From assembly GCA_016177705.1 (NCBI GenBank), contig JACOUT010000012.1, positions 73,937-137,936 on the forward strand: a stretch of 64,000 nt of DNA, in the 5' to 3' direction. This document shows, in pieces, positions 8,362-16,574 of this stretch (position 1 is its first letter; each line of letters begins with the position of its first letter). Position numbers and translations under genes: made by a program. The stretch comes from Deltaproteobacteria bacterium (GTDB lineage Bacteria; Myxococcota; UBA727; VGSZ01). The notes beneath the pieces are model-generated. The model saw only the letters and a list, made by a program, of their open reading frames with translations, was not told where the DNA came from and made no database searches.

Positions 8362-10028
8362 CACGCCGCCGCCTCCACCTCGAGCACGCCCGCGAGCCAC
8401 TGACGTCGCGCCTCAGTGCGGCGCAGCTTGCCGCTGGTGGTACGCGGCAATGCCGACGCTGCGACCGGAACCACGAGGACGTCAGCGGCGCCCGCGGCCT
8501 CGCGTGCGGCGGCGAGCGCGCGCGCACGGCGCTGGTCATCGAGCGTGGCGCGGCCGTGCATGCCGACCAGCACCACCACGCGCTCACCGAGGACGGCGTC
8601 GGCGGCGAGCGCGAACGCGAGCGCCGTCGGCGGCCGGTGCGCCGCGTCGACCCGCAGCGCCGCCTCCACGGCCGCCTCGATGTCCTCGGCGCACACCTTG
8701 GCCCCGCGGATCACGATGACGTCCTTGGTGCGCCCGGTGACGTACAGCTCGCCGTCGACGAGCGCGCCCAGATCGCCGGTGGCGAGCTCGCCCGAGGGGT
8801 AAGCGGCGGCGGTCGCGGTTGGGTCGTCGAGGTAACCCGAGCCGAGCGCGGGCGAGCGCACGCGCAGGTGACCGACACGTCCGTCGGGCAGCGGCGCGCC
8901 CGCGTCGTCGACGACCCGGACGGTAGCGCCGTGCACCGGCGGACCGGAGCTGGCGATGCACACGGCACCGGCGGCGCCGGCGGCCACTTGGCGCAGCTCG
9001 CCGGTCGCGAGCGCCGCTTTGTCGACGTCGAGCACGCGCGCGCCGCGACCTCGCGGCGTCATGGTGACCGACAGCGTCGACTCGGCGAGACCGTAGGCCG
9101 GCATGAAGGCCTCGCGCGCGAAGCCGTAGGGCGCCAGGCGCGCGGCGAAGGCGTCGATCGCCTCCGGCCGCACCGCCTCGGCGCCGTCGAGGGCGACCTG
9201 CCAGCACGACAGGTCGACGCCCTCGAGGTCGGTGTCGCGCACCTTGGCGGCACACAGCGCGTAGGCCGACGAGGGTGCTGCCGACATCGTCGCGCGTGAA
9301 CGGGAGATGGCCTGCAGCCAGCGAGCAGGGCGCAACAGGAACGACAGCGACGACAGCAGCGTCACCGGCAGGCCGTAGGCGAACGGCAGCAGCAGCCCAC
9401 CGACCAACCCCATGTCGTGGAACAGCGGCAGCCAGCTCACCGCGGCGTCGGTCGGCCCGACGCCCATGCCGTGGTGGAGTTGTGCGAGCTGCGCGTTCAG
9501 CGCCGCGCGCGTCACCACGACCCCACGCGGATCGCCCGTCGATCCCGAGGTGAACTGCACGAAGGCGACCTCGGGCAGCGCGATTTGGTGTGGCACCGCG
9601 GTGGGCGATGGTGTGGCCTCGCCGTCGTCGATCGTGATCGCCGGCACGTTGTCACCCTCGAGGTCCAGCTCGTCACCGGCCGCGAGCAGCACGACACGCG
9701 GACGCGCGACGCGCGCGACGTGCGTGATGCGCGCCGCGATGGCACCGGCGCGGGCGCCGGTTGCCTGCGGCAACGGCACCGGTACCGCGCCGGACAACCA
9801 ACAGGCGAACAGCCCCTCGACGAAGCCGAGCGAGGTCGGCAGCGAGACCAGCACGTGGTCGCCGGGCGCGACCCCCGCCGCCTGCAGCCGAGCGGCGCGC
9901 ATGCGCGCGCGCAGCACCAGCGTGCTCCAGGGCGCCGACGCGCCGCCGTCGATGGTGACGCCGGAGAACGACGAGGGCGCGGCCAGCGCTTGCGCGACGA
10001 GGTCGGCGCCGTCGGGAGCGAGCGACAT
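8361..10028 (-). CDS. Fatty acyl-AMP ligase (FAAL) family adenylate-forming enzyme
   Basis: The 555-residue product carries adenylation motifs VQFTSGSTGDPRGVVVT (A3), PLFHDMGLVGG, a PAYGLAEST-type motif (A5), TGDLG (A7) and SGKLRR with the C-terminal Lys (A10). The blocks SFLLRPARWLQAISRSRATMS and AAPSSAYALC are characteristic of FAALs and differ from acyl-CoA ligases. FAALs activate fatty acids with ATP and hand the acyl-AMP to a phosphopantetheine carrier. Start ATG 10028 follows family length; an in-frame upstream ATG at about 10109 would run into the divergent gene. It heads a three-gene operon with a dikinase and a GNAT protein. The ACP at 202-465 is the likely partner. Confidence 0.88.
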   Translation of the reverse strand: MSLAPDGADLVAQALAAPSSFSGVTIDGGASAPWSTLVLRARMRAARLQAAGVAPGDHVLVSLPTSLGFVEGLFACWLSGAVPVPLPQATGARAGAIAARITHVARVARPRVVLLAAGDELDLEGDNVPAITIDDGEATPSPTAVPHQIALPEVAFVQFTSGSTGDPRGVVVTRAALNAQLAQLHHGMGVGPTDAAVSWLPLFHDMGLVGGLLLPFAYGLPVTLLSSLSFLLRPARWLQAISRSRATMSAAPSSAYALCAAKVRDTDLEGVDLSCWQVALDGAEAVRPEAIDAFAARLAPYGFAREAFMPAYGLAESTLSVTMTPRGRGARVLDVDKAALATGELRQVAAGAAGAVCIASSGPPVHGATVRVVDDAGAPLPDGRVGHLRVRSPALGSGYLDDPTATAAAYPSGELATGDLGALVDGELYVTGRTKDVIVIRGAKVCAEDIEAAVEAALRVDAAHRPPTALAFALAADAVLGERVVVLVGMHGRATLDDQRRARALAAAREAAGAADVLVVPVAASALPRTTSGKLRRTEARRQWLAGVLEVEAAA

Positions 10029-10039
10029 CGATCGCACTC

Positions 10040-10055
10040 TGGCACTGCTCGTGCT
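10040..10055 (+). promoter_or_regulatory. Candidate sigma-54 promoter (-24/-12) for dikinase copy 2
   Basis: TGGCACTGCTCGTGCT matches the sigma-54 consensus TGGCACG-N4-TTGCW at all positions except G for T in the -12 element and T for G at position 7, with exact spacing between GG and GC. It lies in the 79-bp divergent gap. Initiation would be near 10066, about 40 nt before the ATG at 10108. It has not been compared with a genome-wide background. Confidence 0.4.
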
Positions 10056-10107
10056 TCCGACGCCAATGCCGGGCAGAGCGCGCCGCTCGTGCAAAACGGA
10101 GTACCGC

Positions 10108-12807
10108 ATGGTCACCTCTCGCCTCCCACGCCCGCTGCCCTTCACGGCCGATGCCAACGACACCAGGCCGCGACCGCACGAGTTGCCGAACGGGCGGCGT
10201 TTGGCGAGTGTGTGGCACCCGACCGAGCACACCGTGTCCGTGGCGTCGCCCCCTCCCTGCTACGTGCTGCCGCTCGCCGAGGCGACAGCGGCGCGCCGCG
10301 ACGACGTCGGGGGGAAGGCGGCCGGCGTGCAGGCCATCGTCGCCGCAGGGTTGCCGGTGCCGCCCGGCTTCGTCATCTGTGCCGAGCCGCTCGCGCGCGC
10401 GCTCGCTGCCGGTGCGCGCGCCGCGGAGCTGGCCGCCCTGATGGCGCGCGGCGACGACGAAGCGCTCCATGCCGCGCAGCAGATCGTGGTCGCCACGCCG
10501 CTGCCCGACGAGCTGCGCCAGGCGGTGCTGACGGCGTGCGCCGAGCTCGGCGGCACCGTCGGTCCGTTCGCGGTGCGCTCGAGCGCGGTCGCCGAGGACG
10601 CTGCCGACCAGAGCTTCGCCGGCCTGTTCGTTACCGAGCTGGGCGTGCGCGGCGAGGGCGAGCTGTTCGCCGCCGTCTCCCGCTGCCTCGCCTCCGCACT
10701 GGCGCCGCGCGTGCTCGCCTACCAACGGCGGGGCGGTACTGCCGCCGAGCTACCGCGCATGGCGGTCATCGTGCAGCGCTTGGTCGAGGCGGATGCCGCC
10801 GGCGTGCTGTTCACTGTCGATCCGGTGCGCGGCCACGACGACGTCACGGTGATCGAGGCGGTGCACGGGCTTGGCGAGCCGCTGGTGAGCGGGCGCGCCG
10901 CCGCCGATCTGCTGCGCGTCGACGTCGCCACCGGCACGGTGCGTGAGCGTACGCTCGCCGACAAGAAGAGCGCGCTCGTGTTCGACGGCGCGCGCGTGGT
11001 GGAGCGGACGCTCGACACTGCCGCGGCGCGGCGCGCCGTGCTGTCCGACGACGAGGCGCGCATGCTCACCGAGCTGTGCCAGCAGTTGCAGGAGCGCCTC
11101 GGCTACCCGCTCGACGTCGAGTGGGCGCGCGCTGGCGGGCGCTTGTATCTGCTACAGGCGCGCCCCATCACGGCCATCCGCTTCGCCCCCGACCTCGGCG
11201 AGTGGACCACCGCGGACTTCCGCGACGGCGGCGTCTCCGCCGATGTGTGCACGCCGTTCCTCTGGTCGCTGTACGAGCGCGCCTTCGACGTCTCCATGCT
11301 GGCCTCCTGTGTGCGCCTCAAGCTGCGCGACCCCGACGAACAGGTGAAGTGGAGCCGCATGTTCTTCGGGCGGCCCTACTGGAACCTCGGCGAGGTCAAA
11401 CGGACGCTCAAGAAGGTGCCCGGCTACATCGAGCGCGAGCTCGACACCGACCTCGGCGTGGCTCCCGGCTACGACGGTCCGGGCGAGCGCACGCCGATGA
11501 CGCTGCTGACCGGGCTGCGGGCGGTGCCCACGCTGTTCGCGCTCTGGCGCGACTTCGACGAGCGCCTGCGCCTGTGCAGCGCGTTCCGTGACGCGTTCCC
11601 GTCGCGGCGGTCGCCCTTCGATCGCACGCACGAACAGTTGCGCGCGCTCGACGACGCCGCGCTCGCCCGGCTGTTCGATGGTGCGCTCGCGCTGCAGCAC
11701 GAGACCGAGAGCAGCTACTTCGAGACCATCTACGCGCTGACCAACGCCAAGCTCGAGTTCAAGCCGGAGTTCGAGGCGGCCAAGCGGCGCTGCGGCGGAG
11801 ACCTCGAGTACACCGCGCTCGTCGGTGGCCTGACGGATCTGTCGCACCTGCGCCCGCTGGTCGACCTGTTCGACACCGCGCGCCGGCTGCACGCGCGGGG
11901 CGACACCGTCGGTGACGCCGAGGTGCGCGACTACGCGCAGCGGTGGCCACACCACGCGCGCCGCGAGCTCGACATCACGCAGCCGCGCTGGGACGAGGAC
12001 CACGAGCTGGTGCGCGAGCTGCTCGAGGACGCGCTGCGCTCCTTCGACCCTACGCGCGACCCGCGCGTCTTGCAGGAGCAGCGCCGGCGCGACGCCGACG
12101 CCCACAAACAGCGCGCGGTCGACGTCATCGGGCGACGGCCGCTGGCGCGCAAGGCGTTCGTGGAGAAGCTCGAGCGCGTGCGGGCCTTCGCCTGGTGGCG
12201 CGAGGAGATGCGCGACTGCTCCACCTGGATGTACGCGCTGGTGCGGCGCATCGCGCTCGAGGTGGGGCGGCGCTTGGTCGCGCAGGGCGCGCTCGGCGAG
12301 GCCGGCGACGTCTTCCTGCTGCGCGCCGAGGAGGCGGGCGCCGCCTTCACGGGCGCGCTCGCCGTCGGCGAGGTCAAGCGCCGCGTCGCGCGCGGCCGCC
12401 GCGTCATGTTCGGCTTCCGAAACTTCAAGAACCCGAACGAGGTCGGCGCGCGCCACGCGGTGGCGCCGCGCACGCGGGTGGAAGGACCGGGCGCGCTCAC
12501 CGGCATCGCCTGCTCCTCGGGCCGCGCCGAGGGCAAGGCGCGCATCGCCACCAACCTCGACGAGGCGCGCGCGCTCACGGCCGGCGAGGTGCTGGTGGCC
12601 TGCTACACCGATCCGGGGTGGACGCCGCTGTTCGCCCGCATCGCCGCCGTCGTCACCGAGACGGGCGGTCTGTTGTCGCACGCCGCCGTGATCGCGCGCG
12701 AGTACGGCATCCCGGCGGTGCTGGCGGTGCCCGACGCGACCACGCGGCTGGCCACCGGCCAGAGCGTCGTCGTCGACGGCAGCGCCGGGCACGTCACGGG
12801 GCGTTGA
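10108..12807 (+). CDS. Dikinase-type phosphotransferase (PEP synthase/rifampin phosphotransferase-like), copy 2
   Basis: The 899-residue product has the same architecture as the gene at 5692-8361. It has GGKAAGVQAI and AVRSSAVAEDAADQSFAG in the ATP-grasp-like domain, LYLLQARPIT closing it, and a helical middle with GRPYWNL (the copy 1 equivalent is GRVYYNT). A terminal His domain follows with GGLLSHAAVIAREYGIP. The PEP-binding barrel is absent. ATG 10108 was chosen because GGAG lies 7 nt upstream; GTG 10234 is a shorter alternative nearer to the first conserved block. The two copies differ in their middle regions and may act on different acceptors or as partners. The gene is divergent from the FAAL operon and stands alone, with E2 starting 52 bp downstream. 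Confidence 0.75.
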   Translation: MVTSRLPRPLPFTADANDTRPRPHELPNGRRLASVWHPTEHTVSVASPPPCYVLPLAEATAARRDDVGGKAAGVQAIVAAGLPVPPGFVICAEPLARALAAGARAAELAALMARGDDEALHAAQQIVVATPLPDELRQAVLTACAELGGTVGPFAVRSSAVAEDAADQSFAGLFVTELGVRGEGELFAAVSRCLASALAPRVLAYQRRGGTAAELPRMAVIVQRLVEADAAGVLFTVDPVRGHDDVTVIEAVHGLGEPLVSGRAAADLLRVDVATGTVRERTLADKKSALVFDGARVVERTLDTAAARRAVLSDDEARMLTELCQQLQERLGYPLDVEWARAGGRLYLLQARPITAIRFAPDLGEWTTADFRDGGVSADVCTPFLWSLYERAFDVSMLASCVRLKLRDPDEQVKWSRMFFGRPYWNLGEVKRTLKKVPGYIERELDTDLGVAPGYDGPGERTPMTLLTGLRAVPTLFALWRDFDERLRLCSAFRDAFPSRRSPFDRTHEQLRALDDAALARLFDGALALQHETESSYFETIYALTNAKLEFKPEFEAAKRRCGGDLEYTALVGGLTDLSHLRPLVDLFDTARRLHARGDTVGDAEVRDYAQRWPHHARRELDITQPRWDEDHELVRELLEDALRSFDPTRDPRVLQEQRRRDADAHKQRAVDVIGRRPLARKAFVEKLERVRAFAWWREEMRDCSTWMYALVRRIALEVGRRLVAQGALGEAGDVFLLRAEEAGAAFTGALAVGEVKRRVARGRRVMFGFRNFKNPNEVGARHAVAPRTRVEGPGALTGIACSSGRAEGKARIATNLDEARALTAGEVLVACYTDPGWTPLFARIAAVVTETGGLLSHAAVIAREYGIPAVLAVPDATTRLATGQSVVVDGSAGHVTGR

Positions 12808-12859
12808 GCTGGTTGCGGGGGCGGGGCGGTTTTGCCAAGCCAAGCGACGGAGAACGCCC

Positions 12860-14206
12860 ATGGCCGACAAGATCATCATGCCGCAGCTCGGAGAGAGCAT
12901 CGCCGAAGGCACCATCGTGCGCTGGCTCAAGGCGCCCGGTCAGGCGGTGCGCAAGGACGAGAACCTGCTGGTCATCTCTACCGACAAGGTGGAGGCCGAG
13001 ATCCCGGCGCCTGCCGGCGGCGTGCTGCTCTCCATCGACGTGGGCGAGGGCAAGACCGTCGGCGTCGGCACCGTGCTCGGCTGGGTGGGCGCGAGCGGCG
13101 AGGCGTCGCCGCTGGCCGGCCATGCCACGCCGCCGACGTCGGTGCCGGCGACCCGCTCGCCGTCGCGCGCGCTGCCGGGCGAGGAGGGGGCCCGCCGCCT
13201 CGAGGAGAAGCCGGGCTATTTCCAGTTGCCCGCGCACGAGCAGGCGGCCGGCGGTCGCTTCGTCTCACCGCTGGTGCGCCGCATCGCGGCCGAGAGCGGC
13301 GTCACCGACGCCGAGCTCGACGGCCTGCCGGGCACCGGCAACAACGGCCGCGTCACCAAGAAGGACCTGCTCGCCTACGTCGAAGACAAGCGCGCCGGAC
13401 GTGCGGTTGCGCCGCCGCCGCAGGCGCGCGCCGCCGTGGTGGCCGAGACCTCGCTGCCGCAACCGGTGGTGCCGAGCGTCTCCATCCCAACGGGCGCGCG
13501 CGAGGTGGTCAAGCCGGCGTCGACCATGCGCAAGGCGATCATGCAGAACATGGTCGCGAGCAAGCACACGTCCGCGCACGTGCACACCTTCTTCGACCTC
13601 GACTGGACCGCCGTCGAGAAGATCCGCCGCGCGCACAAGGATCGTTTCAAGGCCGAGGAAGGCGTCAGCCTCACCTACACGGTGTTCATGGCGGCAGCGG
13701 TGGCGCAGTGCCTGCGCCGCCACTCGTACCTGAACGCCGAGATCCGCGGCACCGATCTGGTGTTCAAGGGCGACGTCAACCTCGGTATGGCGGTGGCCAT
13801 CGACGGCCCGGAGCCCGGGCTGATGGTGCCGGTGCTCAAGCACGCCGATCAGATGAACCTGCGCGGGCTGGCGCACGGCATCGCCGACCTCGCTGCGCGC
13901 GTGCGCACCAAGAAGATCAAGCCCGACGAGCTGTCCGGCTCGAGCTTCACCATCACCAACCCCGGCAACTTCGGCTCCATCATCGGCACGCCCGTCATCA
14001 ACCAGCCCAACGTGGCCATCCTGGCCATGGGCAAGATCGAGAAGAAGCCGGTGGTGCTCGAGGTCGACGGCACCGACGTCATCGCCGTGCGTCTGAAGAG
14101 CGTGATCTCGCTCGGCTTCGATCACCGGTTGGTGGACGGCGTCACCGCCGATCAGTTCATGGCCGACGTGGTCAAGACCATCGAGTGCTGGAGCACCGTG
14201 CCCTGA
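12860..14206 (+). CDS. 2-oxoacid dehydrogenase dihydrolipoyl acyltransferase (E2)
   Basis: The 448-residue product has three parts. A lipoyl domain spans residues 1-77, with TDKVEAE placing the lipoylated lysine at Lys43. A peripheral subunit-binding domain begins near FVSPLVRRIAAESGV (about 133-170). A catalytic domain ends in the active-site motif GFDHRLVDG. It transfers the acyl group from lipoamide to CoA in a pyruvate, 2-oxoglutarate or branched-chain complex. A single lipoyl domain and MPQLGESI at the N terminus fit the 2-oxoglutarate or branched-chain classes, but the substrate cannot be fixed without the E1 gene, which is not in the window. A GGAG ribosome site precedes the ATG. It faces the lipA operon, whose product would lipoylate it. 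Confidence 0.92.
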   Translation: MADKIIMPQLGESIAEGTIVRWLKAPGQAVRKDENLLVISTDKVEAEIPAPAGGVLLSIDVGEGKTVGVGTVLGWVGASGEASPLAGHATPPTSVPATRSPSRALPGEEGARRLEEKPGYFQLPAHEQAAGGRFVSPLVRRIAAESGVTDAELDGLPGTGNNGRVTKKDLLAYVEDKRAGRAVAPPPQARAAVVAETSLPQPVVPSVSIPTGAREVVKPASTMRKAIMQNMVASKHTSAHVHTFFDLDWTAVEKIRRAHKDRFKAEEGVSLTYTVFMAAAVAQCLRRHSYLNAEIRGTDLVFKGDVNLGMAVAIDGPEPGLMVPVLKHADQMNLRGLAHGIADLAARVRTKKIKPDELSGSSFTITNPGNFGSIIGTPVINQPNVAILAMGKIEKKPVVLEVDGTDVIAVRLKSVISLGFDHRLVDGVTADQFMADVVKTIECWSTVP

Positions 14207-14223
14207 CCCCTGAGCAGGCCGCG

Positions 14224-14796
14224 TCAGCGGCCGACGCGCAGGCGTCGACGCGAGACGATGCGGCCGACGTCCTCGACGCGCACCTCGACCGGTGTGCCCG
14301 GCGCCCAGCTGCCGCGCACGCGGCGCTCCAGCTCCGCCTTGGTGCCGATGACGCCGAGCAGTGAGAACTGCGCGAGCTGCACACCGCTGGGCTCGAGGCG
14401 CTCGCGCAGGGCGCCGTGATCGAGGAAGACCGCGCGCGGCGGCGCCGGCTCGCCGTCCGCGTCCACAGCCGGCTCGAGCTCCACGAGGTCGGTGACTACC
14501 ACCGCGCCGTCGACGTGCGCGGCCAACAACACGGTGCGCTCCCCGAGCGCCCGCCACAGCGCCGGCAAGCGTCGCGACGACCACAAGAGCAGATCGCGCG
14601 CGGCCGGCGAGTCGTCGTTCGTGACGCGCCGGCCGCCGTGCGTCAGCACCAGCTCGAAGGGCGACGGGAAGCGGAGCGTGGTGCGCGTGCCGGTGGGCAG
14701 CGGCAGCGCCACCGCCTCACCCTCGGGCAGCGGCGCGTTCTCGTCGTCGAGCACGGGCTCGAGGTCGGGCAGCTCGCCCGCCAGGGTCGCGCTCAT
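14224..14796 (-). CDS. Uncharacterised protein, last gene of the lipA operon
   Basis: I do not recognise this 190-residue protein. It is acidic and Leu/Val-rich, with no signal peptide or membrane span, and ends in a basic tail (SRRRLRVGR). Its C-terminal half contains GTKAELERRVRGSW followed by an EVRVEDVGRI strand-like segment that could be a small beta domain. Its ATG overlaps the stop of the APH/CMK-like fusion gene (ATGA), so it is co-translated with it and with lipA. The codon use and GC content match its neighbours. It could be a partner of the fusion protein; no function is proposed. Confidence 0.7.
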   Translation of the reverse strand: MSATLAGELPDLEPVLDDENAPLPEGEAVALPLPTGTRTTLRFPSPFELVLTHGGRRVTNDDSPAARDLLLWSSRRLPALWRALGERTVLLAAHVDGAVVVTDLVELEPAVDADGEPAPPRAVFLDHGALRERLEPSGVQLAQFSLLGVIGTKAELERRVRGSWAPGTPVEVRVEDVGRIVSRRRLRVGR

Positions 14797-16574
14797 ACCG
14801 GCGCCCTGCCGGTCAGATCGTCCGGCGGACGACGCCCCGGCGGCAAGAGCTGCCACAACACCTCGAGCGTCGCGGCTGCGGCCGTCCGCGCACCCACTTC
14901 GATGCGCACGGCGTCGACGGGCGGCGGCGCCTGGGCGTCGTCGAGGCGCTTGAGGTGCTCCGCCGCCGCCGCGTCGTTCACCGCGTCGCCGCGGTGCGAC
15001 AAGAAGCGCGCACAGCGCACGCCGGTATCGGCGGCGACGAAGAACGTGTGACCTCGTCCTGGCAAGAGCTGCGCGGCGTAGTCGCCCTCGATGACCAGAC
15101 CCTCGCTGGCCGAGCGCTCGAGCAGCGCGTCCTTGACGGCGGCGCGCACCGCGTCGTCGTCGAGCAACTGGCCGCCGCGGATGTGCAGCGGGCCGTCGTC
15201 GCGCAGCTCGGCGGTGACATCGCGACCGTCGAGGCGCGCCGTGTAGAAGGGTGGCTCGGCCTTGGGCTCGAGATCGAAGCCGCGTTCGAACAGGCGCGCC
15301 ACCAGCGCGCGCGGCCGTGGCGTGACGCTCTCGGCGACCAGATCCTGCTCGACGCGCGCCAGCGCGCGCGCCATCGCCACCGTGCCGATCAGCCGGTGCT
15401 TGGGCAGGCGCCGCACCAGCAACGAGGCGATCTCGGTCTTGCCCGAGTAGGGCTGCCCGAGCAGCGCGATGCGGAAGGCGCGGTCCCGCAGGATCACCTC
15501 CTCGACGGCGAGCAAGCGCCCCATCGCCATCACCTCGCGCGCGCCAACGGGGCGCGCGCGCCCGCCAAGCTCGCGCAGCCCATTGATGGCGCGCGCGATC
15601 TCCTGGTAGGCGCGCTGCGCCTCCTCGTCGAGCGCCACCACCGGGTCGCCCAGCACCAGCGTGTCGCCCCGTTTGATGCGCGCCAGTCGCGCCAGCCGCG
15701 CGCATGGCTGCGCGAACAGGCCGAGGGTCTTGCGCGCGAAGTAGCGCACGATCAAGCGGCGGTCGCCGCGCCCCTGGTGCTCCAGCGCGTCGAGGTAGCT
15801 CCGGAGCAACACATCCTCGGCCGCATCGTCGAGGTTGGCGGCGAGCGCATAGTGGGCGAGGTCGTGCGCGGCGTCGCCGCAGTGCGCGCGCTCGAAGTTG
15901 ACGAAGGCGAGCGGCCCGGGCGCGCCCTCGCGCAGCACGAACAGCGACGGCTGCGGCGCGCCGTGGCACAGCACGCGCCGCCGCGCGACCAGGAATGCAT
16001 GGTCGAGCGCGATGCAGTAGGGACGGAGTGCCCGCTGCAGGTCGGAGAGTGCCAGCGTCAACAGATCCTGGCCCAGGCCGTCTGCCTCGCGCGCGCTCAT
16101 CCACGCGCGCAGATCGTCGACGGCGCGACGGAAGCCCTCGAGCAGCGTCATCGGCGGCGCGCCGCCGGGCAGGCGCGCCACCAGGTCCATCACGCGCAGC
16201 GCGTGCAGGCGCGCGAACGACTCGCCCGCCTCACGCGCGCGTGACGCCGCCTCGGTGGCCTCGAGCGTGCGCCCGTGCAGCCAGCGGTAAGCGAGGAAGC
16301 GGCGCTCACCGGCAGCGCCCGCCAGCGTACCCTGCGCGAGCAAGGTGGGCCCGAGCGCGGGCGCGCCCGCGGCGGCGGCGGCGCCGAGCGCGAGCGCCGC
16401 GGCCTCGAGCGCGTGCCCCTGCGGGTCCTCGTCGACACGCAAGCCGACGCCGTTGGCGCGAAACGCGCGCACCGTGCCGTGCGGGAACAGCTCGACGACG
16501 GAGGCGGGCGTGGCGCCGGCCAAACCGGCCGCGAGCCGCGCCACCTCGTCGAGGGCAACCGTGCGCGACGTCAT
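14793..16574 (-). CDS. Fusion: degenerate aminoglycoside-phosphotransferase-like domain plus cytidylate-kinase-like P-loop domain
   Basis: The 593-residue product has two parts. Residues about 1-340 follow the APH/choline-kinase fold, but the Brenner motif HGDxxxxN reads CHGAPQPSL (about residue 203) and the metal-binding Asp segment reads FVNFERAHCGDAAHDLAHY, with Asn for Asp. Both catalytic acids therefore look lost. The C-terminal part has a P-loop LGQPYSGKTEIASLL (about 370-385), then DGRDVTAELRDDG, a signature of cytidylate kinase, and EGDYAAQLLPGRG where CMK has DGRDIGT. It is probably a nucleoside- or small-molecule-kinase relative with an attached pseudokinase-like sensor or binding domain. 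The start overlaps the lipA stop (ATGA). No substrate is evident. Confidence 0.7.
   Translation of the reverse strand: MTSRTVALDEVARLAAGLAGATPASVVELFPHGTVRAFRANGVGLRVDEDPQGHALEAAALALGAAAAAGAPALGPTLLAQGTLAGAAGERRFLAYRWLHGRTLEATEAASRAREAGESFARLHALRVMDLVARLPGGAPPMTLLEGFRRAVDDLRAWMSAREADGLGQDLLTLALSDLQRALRPYCIALDHAFLVARRRVLCHGAPQPSLFVLREGAPGPLAFVNFERAHCGDAAHDLAHYALAANLDDAAEDVLLRSYLDALEHQGRGDRRLIVRYFARKTLGLFAQPCARLARLARIKRGDTLVLGDPVVALDEEAQRAYQEIARAINGLRELGGRARPVGAREVMAMGRLLAVEEVILRDRAFRIALLGQPYSGKTEIASLLVRRLPKHRLIGTVAMARALARVEQDLVAESVTPRPRALVARLFERGFDLEPKAEPPFYTARLDGRDVTAELRDDGPLHIRGGQLLDDDAVRAAVKDALLERSASEGLVIEGDYAAQLLPGRGHTFFVAADTGVRCARFLSHRGDAVNDAAAAEHLKRLDDAQAPPPVDAVRIEVGARTAAAATLEVLWQLLPPGRRPPDDLTGRAPV

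Noticed and set aside
10108..10234. Longer FAAL reading from about 10109 or 10232 on the minus strand
   Set aside because: It would overlap the divergent dikinase start, which has its own GGAG site, and adds residues without FAAL similarity.
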